Of a DNA stretch of 64,000 nt, positions 41,643 to 50,926 are shown piece after piece. The DNA comes from Candidatus Acidiferrales bacterium (GTDB taxonomy: Bacteria; Acidobacteriota; Terriglobia; Acidiferrales; UBA7541): contig DASYYH010000023.1 of the NCBI GenBank assembly GCA_035934015.1, positions 62,001 to 126,000 of the forward strand, written 5' to 3'. A model generated the notes under the pieces. That model had not been told where the DNA came from and did not search any database. It saw only the letters and a list, made by a program, of their open reading frames with translations. A program made the position numbers and the translations under genes. Numbering within the stretch: position 1 is the stretch's first letter; every line of letters begins with the position of its first letter.

Positions 41643-43010
41643 ATGAATTACAAAACGACGGAAACGGAGCCGCAAGACGCGCAATTCGAGAAGGAAATTG
41701 GCCGCACGCAGGGCGATGGAAAGCCGCAAGCCAAAAATGCGGCGTTGAACGCAAATGCGCCGCAGACAGAGGAACAAACGGCGCGGCAGGAGCCGAGCGG
41801 ACTGAAGAATCCGCGCGTGCGGCAGCGCTTGATGATCGCGGGAGCGATCCTCGTAGCCGTGATTTTGGGAATGTGGCTGCATTACCGGAACCGACAGACA
41901 ACGGATGACGCCGAAGTCGACGGGCACATTATTCCGATTTCGTCGCGCGTGCCGGGGAGCGTCGTTCAAGTGCTGGTGAAAGACAACGAGTACGTGACGA
42001 AAGGACAAATCCTTGTGGAGCTCGACCCGCGGGATTATCAAGCGAAGGTCGATGACGCCAAGGCAGCACTGGCTATGGCCCAGAGCCGCGCGCAATCGGC
42101 GAACGTGAACGTACCGCTGACGAGCGAAACGACCCAGAGCGGCACGAGCGGCGCCGACGCAGGAGTGATCGCTGCGCAGGCAGCTTACGATCAGGCCAAT
42201 CTCGCGCTGAAGCAGGCGTCGACTTCGGAACTCGCGTACGCGCAGGCGAATGTGCAGAAGGAACAAGCGGCGAACGATAAAGCGCAGTCGGACCTGGCGC
42301 GCATGAAGCCACTAGCGGCAAAAAACGAGATTTCGCAGCAACAGTACGACGCGTACGATGCGGCGGCGACGGAAGCCAAGAGCGAACTCGACGCGGCGCA
42401 GCAGAATCTTGCGCTGGCACAGCAGACGATTGGCGTGCGGCAGGCGCAGGTGGAATCGGCGCAGGCGGATTTGGAGAAGGCCAAGGCAGATTTAGCGGCA
42501 GCGCAGGCGAACACGAAACAGGTGGTCATCAGTTCGGCGAATGCCTCCTCGGCGCACGCGGCTGTGGCGCAAGCGCAGGCAAATCTGGAAGCTGCTGAAT
42601 TGAACCTCGGCTATACGAAGATTGTTGCGCCGGAAGACGGCGTGATTACAAACAAGACCGTGCAGGTGGGAGAGATTCTGGCCCCGGGCCAGGGATTGCT
42701 CGTTCTGATTCCTTTAAAGGATGTATGGGTGACGGCGAACTACAAGGAAACGCAACTGGCCAAGGTGCAGCCGGGCGATCGCGCGGAAATTTACGTGGAT
42801 ATGTACGGGAAAACGTTCACGGGACACGTGGACTCGATCGCTGGTGCGACGGGATCACGGCTGAGCTTGCTGCCGCCGGAAAATGCGACAGGCAACTACG
42901 TGAAAGTGGTCGAGCGCATACCTGTGAAGATTGACCTTGATCCGATTCCCGCGAACGAGGCCATCTTACGGCCAGGCATGAACGTCGAAGCAACGATCAT
43001 CACGAAGTAG
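41643..43010 (+). CDS. HlyD/EmrA-type periplasmic adaptor
   Basis: A 455-residue membrane-fusion protein. A cytoplasmic N-terminus of about 60 residues precedes one membrane helix (LMIAGAILVAVILGMWL). The lipoyl half-motif DGHIIPISSRVPGSVVQVLVKDNEYVTKGQ follows, then a long alpha-hairpin rich in Ala and Gln, and a second lipoyl/beta-barrel part (LGYTKIVAPEDGVITNKTVQVGE). It bridges the inner-membrane pump and TolC. The frame opens earlier inside the TolC gene; ATG 41643 is 13 nt after the TolC stop and is the sensible start. Confidence 0.93.
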   Translation: MNYKTTETEPQDAQFEKEIGRTQGDGKPQAKNAALNANAPQTEEQTARQEPSGLKNPRVRQRLMIAGAILVAVILGMWLHYRNRQTTDDAEVDGHIIPISSRVPGSVVQVLVKDNEYVTKGQILVELDPRDYQAKVDDAKAALAMAQSRAQSANVNVPLTSETTQSGTSGADAGVIAAQAAYDQANLALKQASTSELAYAQANVQKEQAANDKAQSDLARMKPLAAKNEISQQQYDAYDAAATEAKSELDAAQQNLALAQQTIGVRQAQVESAQADLEKAKADLAAAQANTKQVVISSANASSAHAAVAQAQANLEAAELNLGYTKIVAPEDGVITNKTVQVGEILAPGQGLLVLIPLKDVWVTANYKETQLAKVQPGDRAEIYVDMYGKTFTGHVDSIAGATGSRLSLLPPENATGNYVKVVERIPVKIDLDPIPANEAILRPGMNVEATIITK

Positions 43011-43016
43011 GGACGC

Positions 43017-44591
43017 ATGGCAACACTTGCACTACCTCGAGAGAGAACGCACGAAATCAATCCGTGGCTGATCGCTGCGACGGTGATGCTGGCGACGTTC
43101 ATGGAAGTGCTGGACACGAGCGTCGCCAATGTGTCTTTGCCGCATATCGCCGGAAATTTGAGCGCCAGCGTGGACGAAAGCACATGGGTGCTGACGTCCT
43201 ATCTTGTTTCCAACGCCATCGTTTTGCCGCTGACCGGCTGGCTTTCGAATGTCTTTGGCCGCAAACAGTTTTATATGGCGTGCGTGACGATCTTCACGAT
43301 CAGCTCGTTCCTGTGCGGGCTGGCGCCGAGCCTGGGGATGCTGGTGTTCTTCCGCGTCTTGCAGGGGGCCGGCGGCGGGGGTTTGCAGCCGATCTCGCAG
43401 GCGATCCTCGTGGATCATTTCCCGCGCGAAAAGCAGGGGATGGCGATGGCCGTCTACGGCATGGGTGTCGTCGTGGCTCCGACGATCGGGCCGACGCTCG
43501 GCGGATGGATCACGGACGATTTCACGTGGCGCTGGATTTTCTTCATCAATATCCCGGTTGGCATTCTTTCCATTCTGATGACATCGCTGCTGATCAAGAA
43601 TCCCGCGCATCAGGAGAAAAGGAAACTGAAGATCGACTACATCGGACTGGGATTGCTGAGCGTCGGGGTCGGGTTTCTACAAGTCGTGCTCGATAAGGGG
43701 CAGCGAGACGATTGGTTCGGGTCACATTTCATCGAATGGGCGACGATTGTTGCCGTGATTGCGATCGTGGGCGTGATTATTTGGGAACTGCGGCAAAAAG
43801 AACCCATGATCGATCTGCGGCTGCTGAAGGAAAGGAATTTCGCGATCGCAGTATTCACGATGTACATCCTGGGATTCGTGCTCTACGGAACGACGGTCTT
43901 GCTGCCGATCCTGCTGCAAACGGAGCTGGGCTATACGGCGATGCAGAGCGGGCTGGTGCTGCTGCCGGGCGGCGTGTGCATGATGATGATCATGCCGCTA
44001 GTGGGGTGGGGACTGGGCAAGTTTGAAGCGAGATGGCTGGTGGTGGTGGGATTGCTCATCACAGGAACAGGATTGTTCCTGATGGGCTCGCGTTTCGATT
44101 TGCAGATGGGAATCCAAACACCTGTACTGGTGTGGATTGTTTCGCGGTTCGGCGTGGCGTTTCTCTTTGTGCCGATCAACGTCATTGCGTTCTACTACGT
44201 CGACAAGCTGAAGACCAACGACGCAACGGGCATCATCAATCTGGCAAGAAATATCGGCGGGAGCATGGGAATTTCGTTTGTCACGACGCTCCTGGATCGC
44301 GGCGGACAATCGAATCAAGTCACACTGGGCGCGCACATCACGGCAATGAATCAATACTTTCAGGCAGCCATGCAAGCGACGGCACAGCGTTTGATGGCTG
44401 CGGGGTCCTCCGCAACGGAAGCGATGCAGCAGGCACAAGCGATGTTCTACCGGACGCTGCAGAACCAGGCGACGATGCTCTCTTTCATTCAGGACTTTCG
44501 CATCATGGGGTATGTGTGCATGGCAATGATTCCCGTCATGTTCATCCTGAAAAAAACCAAGCCGGGAAAATCCCGCGGCGTGGCCCACTAG
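43017..44591 (+). CDS. DHA2-family MFS multidrug efflux pump (EmrB-like)
   Basis: A 524-residue 14-helix drug:proton antiporter. Helix 1 has the FMEVLDTSVANVSLPHIAGNL motif typical of DHA2. Motif A appears as GWLSNVFGRKQFYM, and motif C-like glycine/proline patterns appear in MGVVVAPTIGPTLGGW. It starts 6 nt after the EmrA-like gene and completes the tripartite pump. Substrates are unknown, probably hydrophobic toxicants. The operon appears to be under sigma-54 control. Confidence 0.93.
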   Translation: MATLALPRERTHEINPWLIAATVMLATFMEVLDTSVANVSLPHIAGNLSASVDESTWVLTSYLVSNAIVLPLTGWLSNVFGRKQFYMACVTIFTISSFLCGLAPSLGMLVFFRVLQGAGGGGLQPISQAILVDHFPREKQGMAMAVYGMGVVVAPTIGPTLGGWITDDFTWRWIFFINIPVGILSILMTSLLIKNPAHQEKRKLKIDYIGLGLLSVGVGFLQVVLDKGQRDDWFGSHFIEWATIVAVIAIVGVIIWELRQKEPMIDLRLLKERNFAIAVFTMYILGFVLYGTTVLLPILLQTELGYTAMQSGLVLLPGGVCMMMIMPLVGWGLGKFEARWLVVVGLLITGTGLFLMGSRFDLQMGIQTPVLVWIVSRFGVAFLFVPINVIAFYYVDKLKTNDATGIINLARNIGGSMGISFVTTLLDRGGQSNQVTLGAHITAMNQYFQAAMQATAQRLMAAGSSATEAMQQAQAMFYRTLQNQATMLSFIQDFRIMGYVCMAMIPVMFILKKTKPGKSRGVAH

Positions 44592-44664
44592 AAAAAACTC
44601 AGCCGACAGTAAAATATGGGACCGTGCGCTACAATCGCACGATGATTCGCGAGCGAAGGGGAGC

Positions 44665-45156
44665 GTGCTGAAATTGAAGGAAAAGAACGCTCCAAACCTT
44701 TTCATGACGAGGGCGCTGGAACTGGCGCTCGAGAACGTGCGAACTCTCCAAGGAGGCCCCTTTGCCGCCCTGGTGGTGAAAGACGGCCAAATACTGGCGG
44801 AAGGCGTGAATCGCGTGACGTCGCTGCACGATCCCACAGCGCACGCAGAGATTCTGGCCATTCGCGAAGCTTGCCGGAAGCTGGGACATTTCGAACTGAA
44901 GGATTGCGAGATTTACGCGACGTGCGAACCTTGCCCGATGTGCCTTGGAGCCATTTATTGGGCGCGCGTGGCCAAGATTTACTTTGCGGGAACGGTGGCA
45001 GACGCATCGAAAGCCGGATTTGACGACTCCTTGATTTACCGCGGGCTGCGCCGCCCCGCGCGAGAACGAAAAATTCCAATGATTGGCATGATGCGCAAGG
45101 AAGCGCGAGAGATTTTCGAAGCCTGGGAGAAAGAACAGGACAAAATCCGTTATTGA
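44665..45156 (+). CDS. guaD: Guanine deaminase-like (CDA fold)
   Basis: A 163-residue zinc deaminase. Zinc and proton-shuttle motifs are HAEILAIREACRKLG (His-Ala-Glu) and CEPCPMCLGAIYWARV (PCxxC). The segments TSLHDPTAHAEI and GFDDSLIYR match bacterial GuaD, which converts guanine to xanthine, better than tRNA adenosine deaminase. The frame opens with GTG 44665; ATG 44704 is an alternative. A TACAAT element is 30 nt upstream. A urate oxidase gene follows 14 nt later, supporting a role in purine breakdown. Confidence 0.85.
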   Translation: MLKLKEKNAPNLFMTRALELALENVRTLQGGPFAALVVKDGQILAEGVNRVTSLHDPTAHAEILAIREACRKLGHFELKDCEIYATCEPCPMCLGAIYWARVAKIYFAGTVADASKAGFDDSLIYRGLRRPARERKIPMIGMMRKEAREIFEAWEKEQDKIRY

Positions 45157-45170
45157 GCGGAGACGGACTT

Positions 45171-46046
45171 ATGACCATCGCACTGGAACAAAACAACTAT
45201 GGGGAATCGCATATCGGACTGCTGCGGGTGATGCGCCGAGGAAGTTTTCATGAAGTGAAGGATTTGGACGTCTCCGTGCGCTTTGACGGCGACTTCGAAG
45301 CGGCGCATACGAGCGGAGACAACCGCAACATCCTGCCGGCGGACACGGTGAAAAACACAGTGCACGTTCTGGCGCGGCAATATCCGGCGGAGGCCATCGA
45401 AGAATTCGCGCAGCATATCATCGAGCACTTCCTGACGTACAACGAGCAAATTTCGAAGGTGAATGTTTCGGTGAAAGAGCGGCCATGGTCGCGCATTCCC
45501 GTCGGCGACAAGCCGCAGGCGGCGGCGTTCATCGCAGGAGGGAGCGAGAAACGCACGGTGCAGATTCTGGCCACGCGCGAAGGGATGATTCTGCAATCGG
45601 GCATCGAGGAACTGACAGCGATGAGGACGACTTCATTTTCGTTTGAAGATTTCCGGCGCGATCCCTATACGACTCTGACGGGAACGCACGAGCGAGTCTT
45701 TGCGACGTCCATCAGCGCGGCGTGGGCTTACGAAATTTTGGAGCAAGAACTGCCCTTTTCGACGATGTGGCACAGCGCGAGAAAGATTCTACTGGAGACG
45801 TTTGCCGCGCATGAAAGCCGCTCGCCACAACATATGCTCTACGCTATGGGACAGGCAGTGCTCGACAACCTCGAAGCGATTGCAGAAATCCGGCTGGCAC
45901 TGACGGACAACCATTATTCCCTGGTCGATCTCAAACCGTTTGGCATGGAGAATGAGAACGAGGTTTTTTCCACGGCAGACGCGACGCACGGAACGGTGGA
46001 AGCCACGCTGAGGCGCGAGAGCGACCACCACAGAGGACGCGTCTAG
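45171..46046 (+). CDS. Factor-independent urate oxidase (uricase)
   Basis: A 291-residue uricase of the tandem T-fold type. It oxidises urate to 5-hydroxyisourate without cofactor. Family features are the catalytic Lys/Thr region RNILPADTVKNTVHVLARQY near residue 55, VKERPWSRI, the T-fold repeat with FSFEDFRRDPYTTL, and the C-terminal DNHYSLVDLKPFGMENENEVF containing the conserved Asn-His. I chose ATG 45171; a TTG at 45153 overlaps the guaD stop. Together with GuaD it suggests purine degradation. Xanthine dehydrogenase is not in the window. Confidence 0.9.
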   Translation: MTIALEQNNYGESHIGLLRVMRRGSFHEVKDLDVSVRFDGDFEAAHTSGDNRNILPADTVKNTVHVLARQYPAEAIEEFAQHIIEHFLTYNEQISKVNVSVKERPWSRIPVGDKPQAAAFIAGGSEKRTVQILATREGMILQSGIEELTAMRTTSFSFEDFRRDPYTTLTGTHERVFATSISAAWAYEILEQELPFSTMWHSARKILLETFAAHESRSPQHMLYAMGQAVLDNLEAIAEIRLALTDNHYSLVDLKPFGMENENEVFSTADATHGTVEATLRRESDHHRGRV

Positions 46047-46088
46047 CGGGGTGACCGGCGCCGCGGGCCTAAGCTTCTGGCCAGACCG

Positions 46089-47117
46089 ATGAACGAGAAA
46101 ATACTCATTGTCGATGACGAAACAGCGACTTGCGCGGGGCTGGAGCTTCTCCTGCGGCGGCAGGGATACGAAATCCGCATGACAGACGAGGGGGACAAAG
46201 CTCTCGAAGAATGCACGGCATTTCAGCCGGACCTAATTCTTCTCGACGTGATGATGCCTGGCCGCGATGGATATGAAATCTGCCGGGAAATCAAATCGCG
46301 GCCGGAGATGCGCTTGATTCCGATTGTGCTGATTACGGGGCTCTCCGAAAAAACCGACCGTATCCGAGGGATCGAAGCGGGCGCCGATGATTTCCTGAGC
46401 AAGCCTATCGACGTGAGCGAACTGAACGCGCGCGTTCGGTCGCTGCTGCGGCTGAAATCGTTCACGGACGAACTGGAAAATGCCGAGGCCGTGCTTTTCG
46501 CACTGGCCCTGGGCATCGAGGCACGCGATCCCTACACGCATGGCCATTGCGCGCGTTTGTCGGAGCTATCGTCGGGAATGGGAGAGCGCATGGCGCTCTC
46601 GGCGGAGGAAATCACAGCGCTGCGGCGGGCGGGAATTGTCCATGACGTGGGGAAAGTCGTCGTGCCGGACGCAATCCTGCTCAAGCCCGGCCCGCTGACG
46701 GCCGAGGAGCGGTCGGTGATGAAGGAGCATCCGGCTGCAGGAGAAAAAATTTGCGCGCCGTTGAAAGCCTTCCGGACGGTCTTGCCAATCATTCGCCACC
46801 ATCATGAACGATGGGACGGATCGGGTTATCCGGACGGCCTGAAGGGCGAAGCGATCCCGCTCACAGCCCGAATTCTGCAAGTCGTCGATGTTTATGATGC
46901 GCTGACGACGAACCGGCCTTACCGGAGCGCGGTTTCTCCTGAGGAAGCATGGAGGATCCTGCGGGCGGAAGTTGAGCGAGGATGGTGGGACGGGCACTTG
47001 GTCGAGGAGTTTCGGGCGATGATGCGGAGCAACGAACAGGCGCTGCAGACGGCCAAGAATGGCGAACTTGCCACAGCAGTTGCGAAACAAGCGGCAAAGA
47101 GCGCCGGCGCGAGATAG
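46089..47117 (+). CDS. Response regulator with HD-GYP phosphodiesterase domain
   Basis: A 342-residue protein with an N-terminal receiver domain and a C-terminal HD-GYP domain. The receiver has Asp pair DDE at 10-12, phospho-acceptor Asp in LILLDVMMPG near residue 56, and Lys in FLSKPI. The HD-GYP domain has IVHDVGKVVVPDAIL, the metal-binding HHHERWDGSGYPDGLKGEAIPL and RILQVVDVYDALTTNRPYR. All HD and GYP residues are present, so it should hydrolyse c-di-GMP on phosphorylation. No histidine kinase gene is adjacent. The last ~40 residues are Ala/Lys-rich. Confidence 0.95.
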   Translation: MNEKILIVDDETATCAGLELLLRRQGYEIRMTDEGDKALEECTAFQPDLILLDVMMPGRDGYEICREIKSRPEMRLIPIVLITGLSEKTDRIRGIEAGADDFLSKPIDVSELNARVRSLLRLKSFTDELENAEAVLFALALGIEARDPYTHGHCARLSELSSGMGERMALSAEEITALRRAGIVHDVGKVVVPDAILLKPGPLTAEERSVMKEHPAAGEKICAPLKAFRTVLPIIRHHHERWDGSGYPDGLKGEAIPLTARILQVVDVYDALTTNRPYRSAVSPEEAWRILRAEVERGWWDGHLVEEFRAMMRSNEQALQTAKNGELATAVAKQAAKSAGAR

Positions 47118-47175
47118 CGAAGACGCGCCAGCGCGCTTCAATGCCGTTTGCCGCTTCAAATCCTGAAGAAAGCGA

Positions 47176-47856
47176 TTAGAGGGCGTACTTAACGATTTCC
47201 GCCAATAAGGGAGAAAATTCCGCTGGCAGAGCTACTTTGCCGTTGAGAATGGTCTCCGGACTGATGCCTTCGCCGTAGAGGGCGACGTCGCCGTCGTCGT
47301 CCGGTTCAAAGACCGCACCATCCAAGCTGACTCCTGCAAAAATTCCGCGGCTGCGCGAATAGCTGAGAATTTGGGCATGCAACTGGAGGTCGGTGCTGGC
47401 CTCGGCGCTGCGCCCGAGAGGGCCGGCGGCGGCCGTGGCATCGCCGCCGATCTTAAATTTGTCGCTGAGAAGTTTTTTCAGGCCGTCGCGATTGCGGAAC
47501 ACGAGGATTAAATCGGTGGATGAACCGCCGATTTGAAAACCAAAACTTCCTCCGCTGATCATGACGAACGCGGGCGCGCTCCAGGTCTTGTTGCCCGTAC
47601 GGCAAGTGACGATGCCTTTGCCGTATTTTCCGCCGACCACAAAGGCGAGCTGCTTTTCACCAGGAATGATCGAGATGCATGCAGCTGACTGCAACAAATC
47701 CAGAGGAAAAGAACTGTCCGGTGCGTCGACGATGTCCTTAAAAATGTCCGTGGAGTCCTGAATGCGCTTAATATCATCGTCTTTCGAAGAACCAGCCACG
47801 GCCGGCAAGGCCAGTGCGATCACCAGGAGCCCGCACAACAGCAAATTTCTCTTCAT
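47176..47856 (-). CDS. Secreted SYLF (YSC84/DUF500) lipid-binding domain protein
   Basis: A 226-residue exported protein with a signal peptide (MKRNLLLCGLLVIALALPAVAG) and a SYLF domain: CISIIPGEKQLAFVVGGKYGKGIVTCR, then APAFVMISGGSFGFQIGGSSTDLIL, RSAEASTDLQLHAQILSYSRSRG near residue 160 and the terminal GKVALPAEFSPLLAEI. Relatives bind membranes or phosphoinositides; the bacterial role is unclear. I chose ATG 47856; an upstream ATG at 47871 adds MGGMF in front of the signal. It is convergent with the HD-GYP gene. Confidence 0.88.
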   Translation of the reverse strand: MKRNLLLCGLLVIALALPAVAGSSKDDDIKRIQDSTDIFKDIVDAPDSSFPLDLLQSAACISIIPGEKQLAFVVGGKYGKGIVTCRTGNKTWSAPAFVMISGGSFGFQIGGSSTDLILVFRNRDGLKKLLSDKFKIGGDATAAAGPLGRSAEASTDLQLHAQILSYSRSRGIFAGVSLDGAVFEPDDDGDVALYGEGISPETILNGKVALPAEFSPLLAEIVKYAL

Positions 47857-48047
47857 GAACATTCCTCCCAATTCTGGCTGGAATCATACAAGGATGCGCT
47901 CGCAGACGCAAAAGTTGCGCAGAAGATAGAAATGGAGCGGCAGCTTTATGCTGGCACATAAGCCCGTGATAACGGGCGCTCGCGGTCCTCCGCAGTTTGC
48001 GCCAGATCGAGAATCTCGCGCTGAGCATTTCTGTTAGAATCGGCGCG

Positions 48048-48077
48048 CTTTCGCGCGTGAAACGCTCCGCGCGAAAG
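48048..48077 (+). promoter_or_regulatory. 10-bp stem-loop in the leader of the class III aminotransferase gene
   Basis: CTTTCGCGCG (48048-48057) is a perfect inverted copy of CGCGCGAAAG (48068-48077), with a 10-nt loop. It ends 14 nt before the GTG start. A TAGAAT word at 48035-48040 could be the -10 element, which would put the hairpin at the very 5' end of the mRNA. The rest of the 220-nt gap from 47872 shows nothing definite. Confidence 0.45.
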
Positions 48078-48091
48078 GGCTGTGAAGGAAT

Positions 48092-49456
48092 GTGACAGCA
48101 GGAAAGATGAGAGAAGCGCTCTTCCCACGAAATTTTAACAAGAGCTATCCGGAAGCGGTGCGCGGGGAGGGCTGCATCATTCATACGGCCGACGGGCGGA
48201 AAATTCTTGACGCGTGCGGCGGGGCAGCGGTCGTTTCAATCGGCCATGGGGTTGAGCAAGTAGCACGAGCGATGGGCGAGCAGGCGCGTGACCTTGCATA
48301 CGCTCATTCATCGCAATTCATCACGCAGGCGGCGACGGAACTGGCGCGCCGCATCCTCGAATTGGCGCCACAGAATTTTCGCGATTCAGAAGATGGCCCC
48401 GGTCGTGTGTATTTTACAAGCGGCGGTTCGGAAGCGACAGAAACAGCCCTGAAACTCTGCCGGCAATATTATTTGGAACGCGGCGAGCCGCAACGCACAG
48501 AATTTTTGTCACGCTCGCAGAGTTATCATGGCAGTACGCTCGGCGCGCTGGCTGTCTCCGGCAACATCAAGCGGCGAACACCGTTCGAGCCGCTCCTGCC
48601 GAAATGGGAACGCATTGTTCCCTGCTACTGCTATCGCTGCCCTTTGGGATTGCGGTATCCGGGGTGCAAGGTGGATTGCGCCGAGGATTTGGAGCGGCAT
48701 CTCGCCGGGGACAGCGGACGCTGCGTGGCCGCATTCTTCGTGGAACCGCTTTCCGGCGCAACACTGGGAGCTGTGCCGCCGCCTGCGGAATACTTGCCAC
48801 GGATAGCGGAAATTTGCCGCGAGCGGGACATTCTGCTGGTCGCCGATGAAGTGATGACAGGAATGGGCAGGACTGGCAAACCATTCGCCGTACAACATTG
48901 GAATGTCGAGCCAGACATGATTCTGGCCGGCAAAGGAATCGCCAGCGGATACGCGCCGCTCGGAGCCGTGATTGTTACCGGGAAAATCGCACGAGCCATC
49001 GAGCGCGGATCAGGAGCATTTCTGCACGGATTTACGTACGGCGCGCATCCCGTTTCGACGGCTGCCGGCCTAGCCGTGCTTGGCTATATCGCGGAAAAAA
49101 ATCTTTTTGCTCGCGTTGCACCAGCAGGTGAAGAACTTCGCGTGGCGCTTGAGCCTTTGAAGCAATTGCCGATTGTGGGAGATATGCGCGGACTTGGATT
49201 GCTTGCCGCTGTGGAATTTGTGCGCGATGCGAAGACGCGGGAACCTTTTCCGGCAGAAGCAGGAGTGGCTTCGAAGATCTACGATGCGGCGCTGGCGCGC
49301 GGAGTCTTGACGTATCCCATTCAAGGCTGCGTAGACGGCAAGCAGGGAGATCATATTCTGCTGGCACCACCGTTTGTGGTTTCTTCTGACGAGATACGTT
49401 TTCTTGGCAAAGTTCTCTACGACGCTATCGCCGAAGTTTCTCCAATAAGAGGCTGA
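48092..49456 (+). CDS. Class III PLP aminotransferase
   Basis: A 454-residue fold-type I aminotransferase. It has YFTSGGSEATETALKLCRQYY (cofactor phosphate binding) near residue 108, the LLVADEVMTGMGRTGKPFA aspartate segment and the PLP lysine in ILAGKGIASGYAPLGAV near residue 277. Relatives act on omega-amino acids, diaminobutyrate, ornithine or KAPA; the substrate is not evident. An unusual cysteine-rich segment (CYCYRCPLGLRYPGCKVDC) lies near residue 180. The GTG 48092 start could instead be ATG 48107. A hairpin precedes the gene. Confidence 0.88.
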   Translation: MTAGKMREALFPRNFNKSYPEAVRGEGCIIHTADGRKILDACGGAAVVSIGHGVEQVARAMGEQARDLAYAHSSQFITQAATELARRILELAPQNFRDSEDGPGRVYFTSGGSEATETALKLCRQYYLERGEPQRTEFLSRSQSYHGSTLGALAVSGNIKRRTPFEPLLPKWERIVPCYCYRCPLGLRYPGCKVDCAEDLERHLAGDSGRCVAAFFVEPLSGATLGAVPPPAEYLPRIAEICRERDILLVADEVMTGMGRTGKPFAVQHWNVEPDMILAGKGIASGYAPLGAVIVTGKIARAIERGSGAFLHGFTYGAHPVSTAAGLAVLGYIAEKNLFARVAPAGEELRVALEPLKQLPIVGDMRGLGLLAAVEFVRDAKTREPFPAEAGVASKIYDAALARGVLTYPIQGCVDGKQGDHILLAPPFVVSSDEIRFLGKVLYDAIAEVSPIRG

Positions 49457-49532
49457 TTCCAGCAAGGCACCGTGGTTGCTGCAGTACGTGGCAATCAAGA
49501 ACGGTGCGGCAGCGGATTTGGAGAAGGGAGCT

Positions 49533-50696
49533 TTACGGACGGCGAGCGCGCGCTTCGTTGGGCAAGCGGGTGACCTGCTCGCGCATGGAACGCAGGGAAA
49601 GACCGCTGCGCACCAGGGCATAGAAACCGAGGAAAAGAAACGGCAGGGTCAGCATCAAGAAAGCGAAAATCGAGAAGCCGGTCGCAGTGGTCTTTTCCAC
49701 ATTAAAAATACTGAGGCCCAGGACGCAGAAGAACTGATACGCCCCCACGTTCGCGGGCGCATTGGGCAAGGAAACGCCGAGATTGATCACGAGGAGCACT
49801 ACGACGGCTGCGAGGAACGGCAATCCCAGCGCAAAAGATTTCATGAGCGTCCACAAAGCCATCAACTGGAAAAAAGGCAGGAGGAGAGAAGCAAAGACAG
49901 CCGGATAAAAGCTGGGCGAAGTGCCCATGGCATGGAGCCCAATGAGCGCGGACATCAACTTACCCGGCACGCGCCTTCCGCCCGTCATCAGGCGCGGATC
50001 GCCGCTGAAGCGGAACTCGATGTAGAGAATCAAACCGACGAAAAGTCCCAAAATGACAAGAGTGGTGATGGTGAGGGCATCGACCGCGTGCGGGAATCGC
50101 GTGCGCTGGGGCACAAAGGGCGATATGACCGCGAGGCCCGCGGTGATCACCACTAGGTCGATCAATCGTTCAACGCCGACGGAGCCCAGCACGGTGACGA
50201 ATCCGATGTCTTCGGAATTGGAAAGAAGATAGGCACGGAGCACTTCGCCGGGGCGCAGCGGGAAGACCAGATTCGCGAATAAACCGGTAAACACGGCGCG
50301 GACAGAATCCCTGATTCTCACATGGCCGAACGGGGCCAACAGCAGCTTCCAGCGGATGCCCTGCGCCACGTAGCTGAGGACATCGAAAACAATGGCCAAG
50401 GCGACCCAGCGCCAGCTTACGCTGGCAAGATGCTCGAGTGCGCGCTTGACGTGGAAGTCGTAGAGGACCCAGACGAGGAAAATGACAGACAGGGCATAGC
50501 CGATATAGATGAAGGTCCGGTGTCTCGGCGGAGCGGTTCTTGTGACAGTTGTGCTCAACGCGGCGTTCCCACCCCCCAGGCGCGATGCGTTCGCAGACAC
50601 TCTAGGCGAATGAATGAGCAGCCAAAGGCCATCTTTAACCCTGCCCCCCAGGGCCGAAATAGGGTACAGGGTACTGTAAGGGCCTTGCGGAGGCAA
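49533..50696 (-). CDS. Flippase-like/LPG-synthase transmembrane domain protein (UPF0104)
   Basis: A 387-residue polytopic membrane protein with about eight helices. Family marks are RWKLLLAPFGHVRIRDSVRAVFTGLFANLVFPLRPGEVLRAYLL and the later SLPNAPANVGAYQFF. This matches the lysylphosphatidylglycerol synthetase transmembrane family, thought to flip lipids or lipid-linked sugars. The first ~55 residues are non-conserved; a GTG start near residue 33 (beginning VSANASRLG) is plausible. It is convergent with the aminotransferase gene. The 230 nt between it and lepA contain nothing I can name. Confidence 0.85.
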   Translation of the reverse strand: MPPQGPYSTLYPISALGGRVKDGLWLLIHSPRVSANASRLGGGNAALSTTVTRTAPPRHRTFIYIGYALSVIFLVWVLYDFHVKRALEHLASVSWRWVALAIVFDVLSYVAQGIRWKLLLAPFGHVRIRDSVRAVFTGLFANLVFPLRPGEVLRAYLLSNSEDIGFVTVLGSVGVERLIDLVVITAGLAVISPFVPQRTRFPHAVDALTITTLVILGLFVGLILYIEFRFSGDPRLMTGGRRVPGKLMSALIGLHAMGTSPSFYPAVFASLLLPFFQLMALWTLMKSFALGLPFLAAVVVLLVINLGVSLPNAPANVGAYQFFCVLGLSIFNVEKTTATGFSIFAFLMLTLPFLFLGFYALVRSGLSLRSMREQVTRLPNEARARRP

Positions 50697-50926
50697 TGCC
50701 GATGGGACGAAAGGCCGGCTGACGTGGCTGGAGAGGCACTGCCGGGTTGAAGCCTCCGACGGCCGTCAACCGAGCTGCAAACCGGCGGCTGGCCGGAGGC
50801 GAGAATCTGTGACAGACTGGAGAATCAAGGAAGAAATGGGGGATTTCTTAGCCGATTTTTGACGTTCGGGCACGGTGCGCCCACCGGAATGACTGACGCC
50901 GAAGTAAAATCGCCATAGAGAACTCA

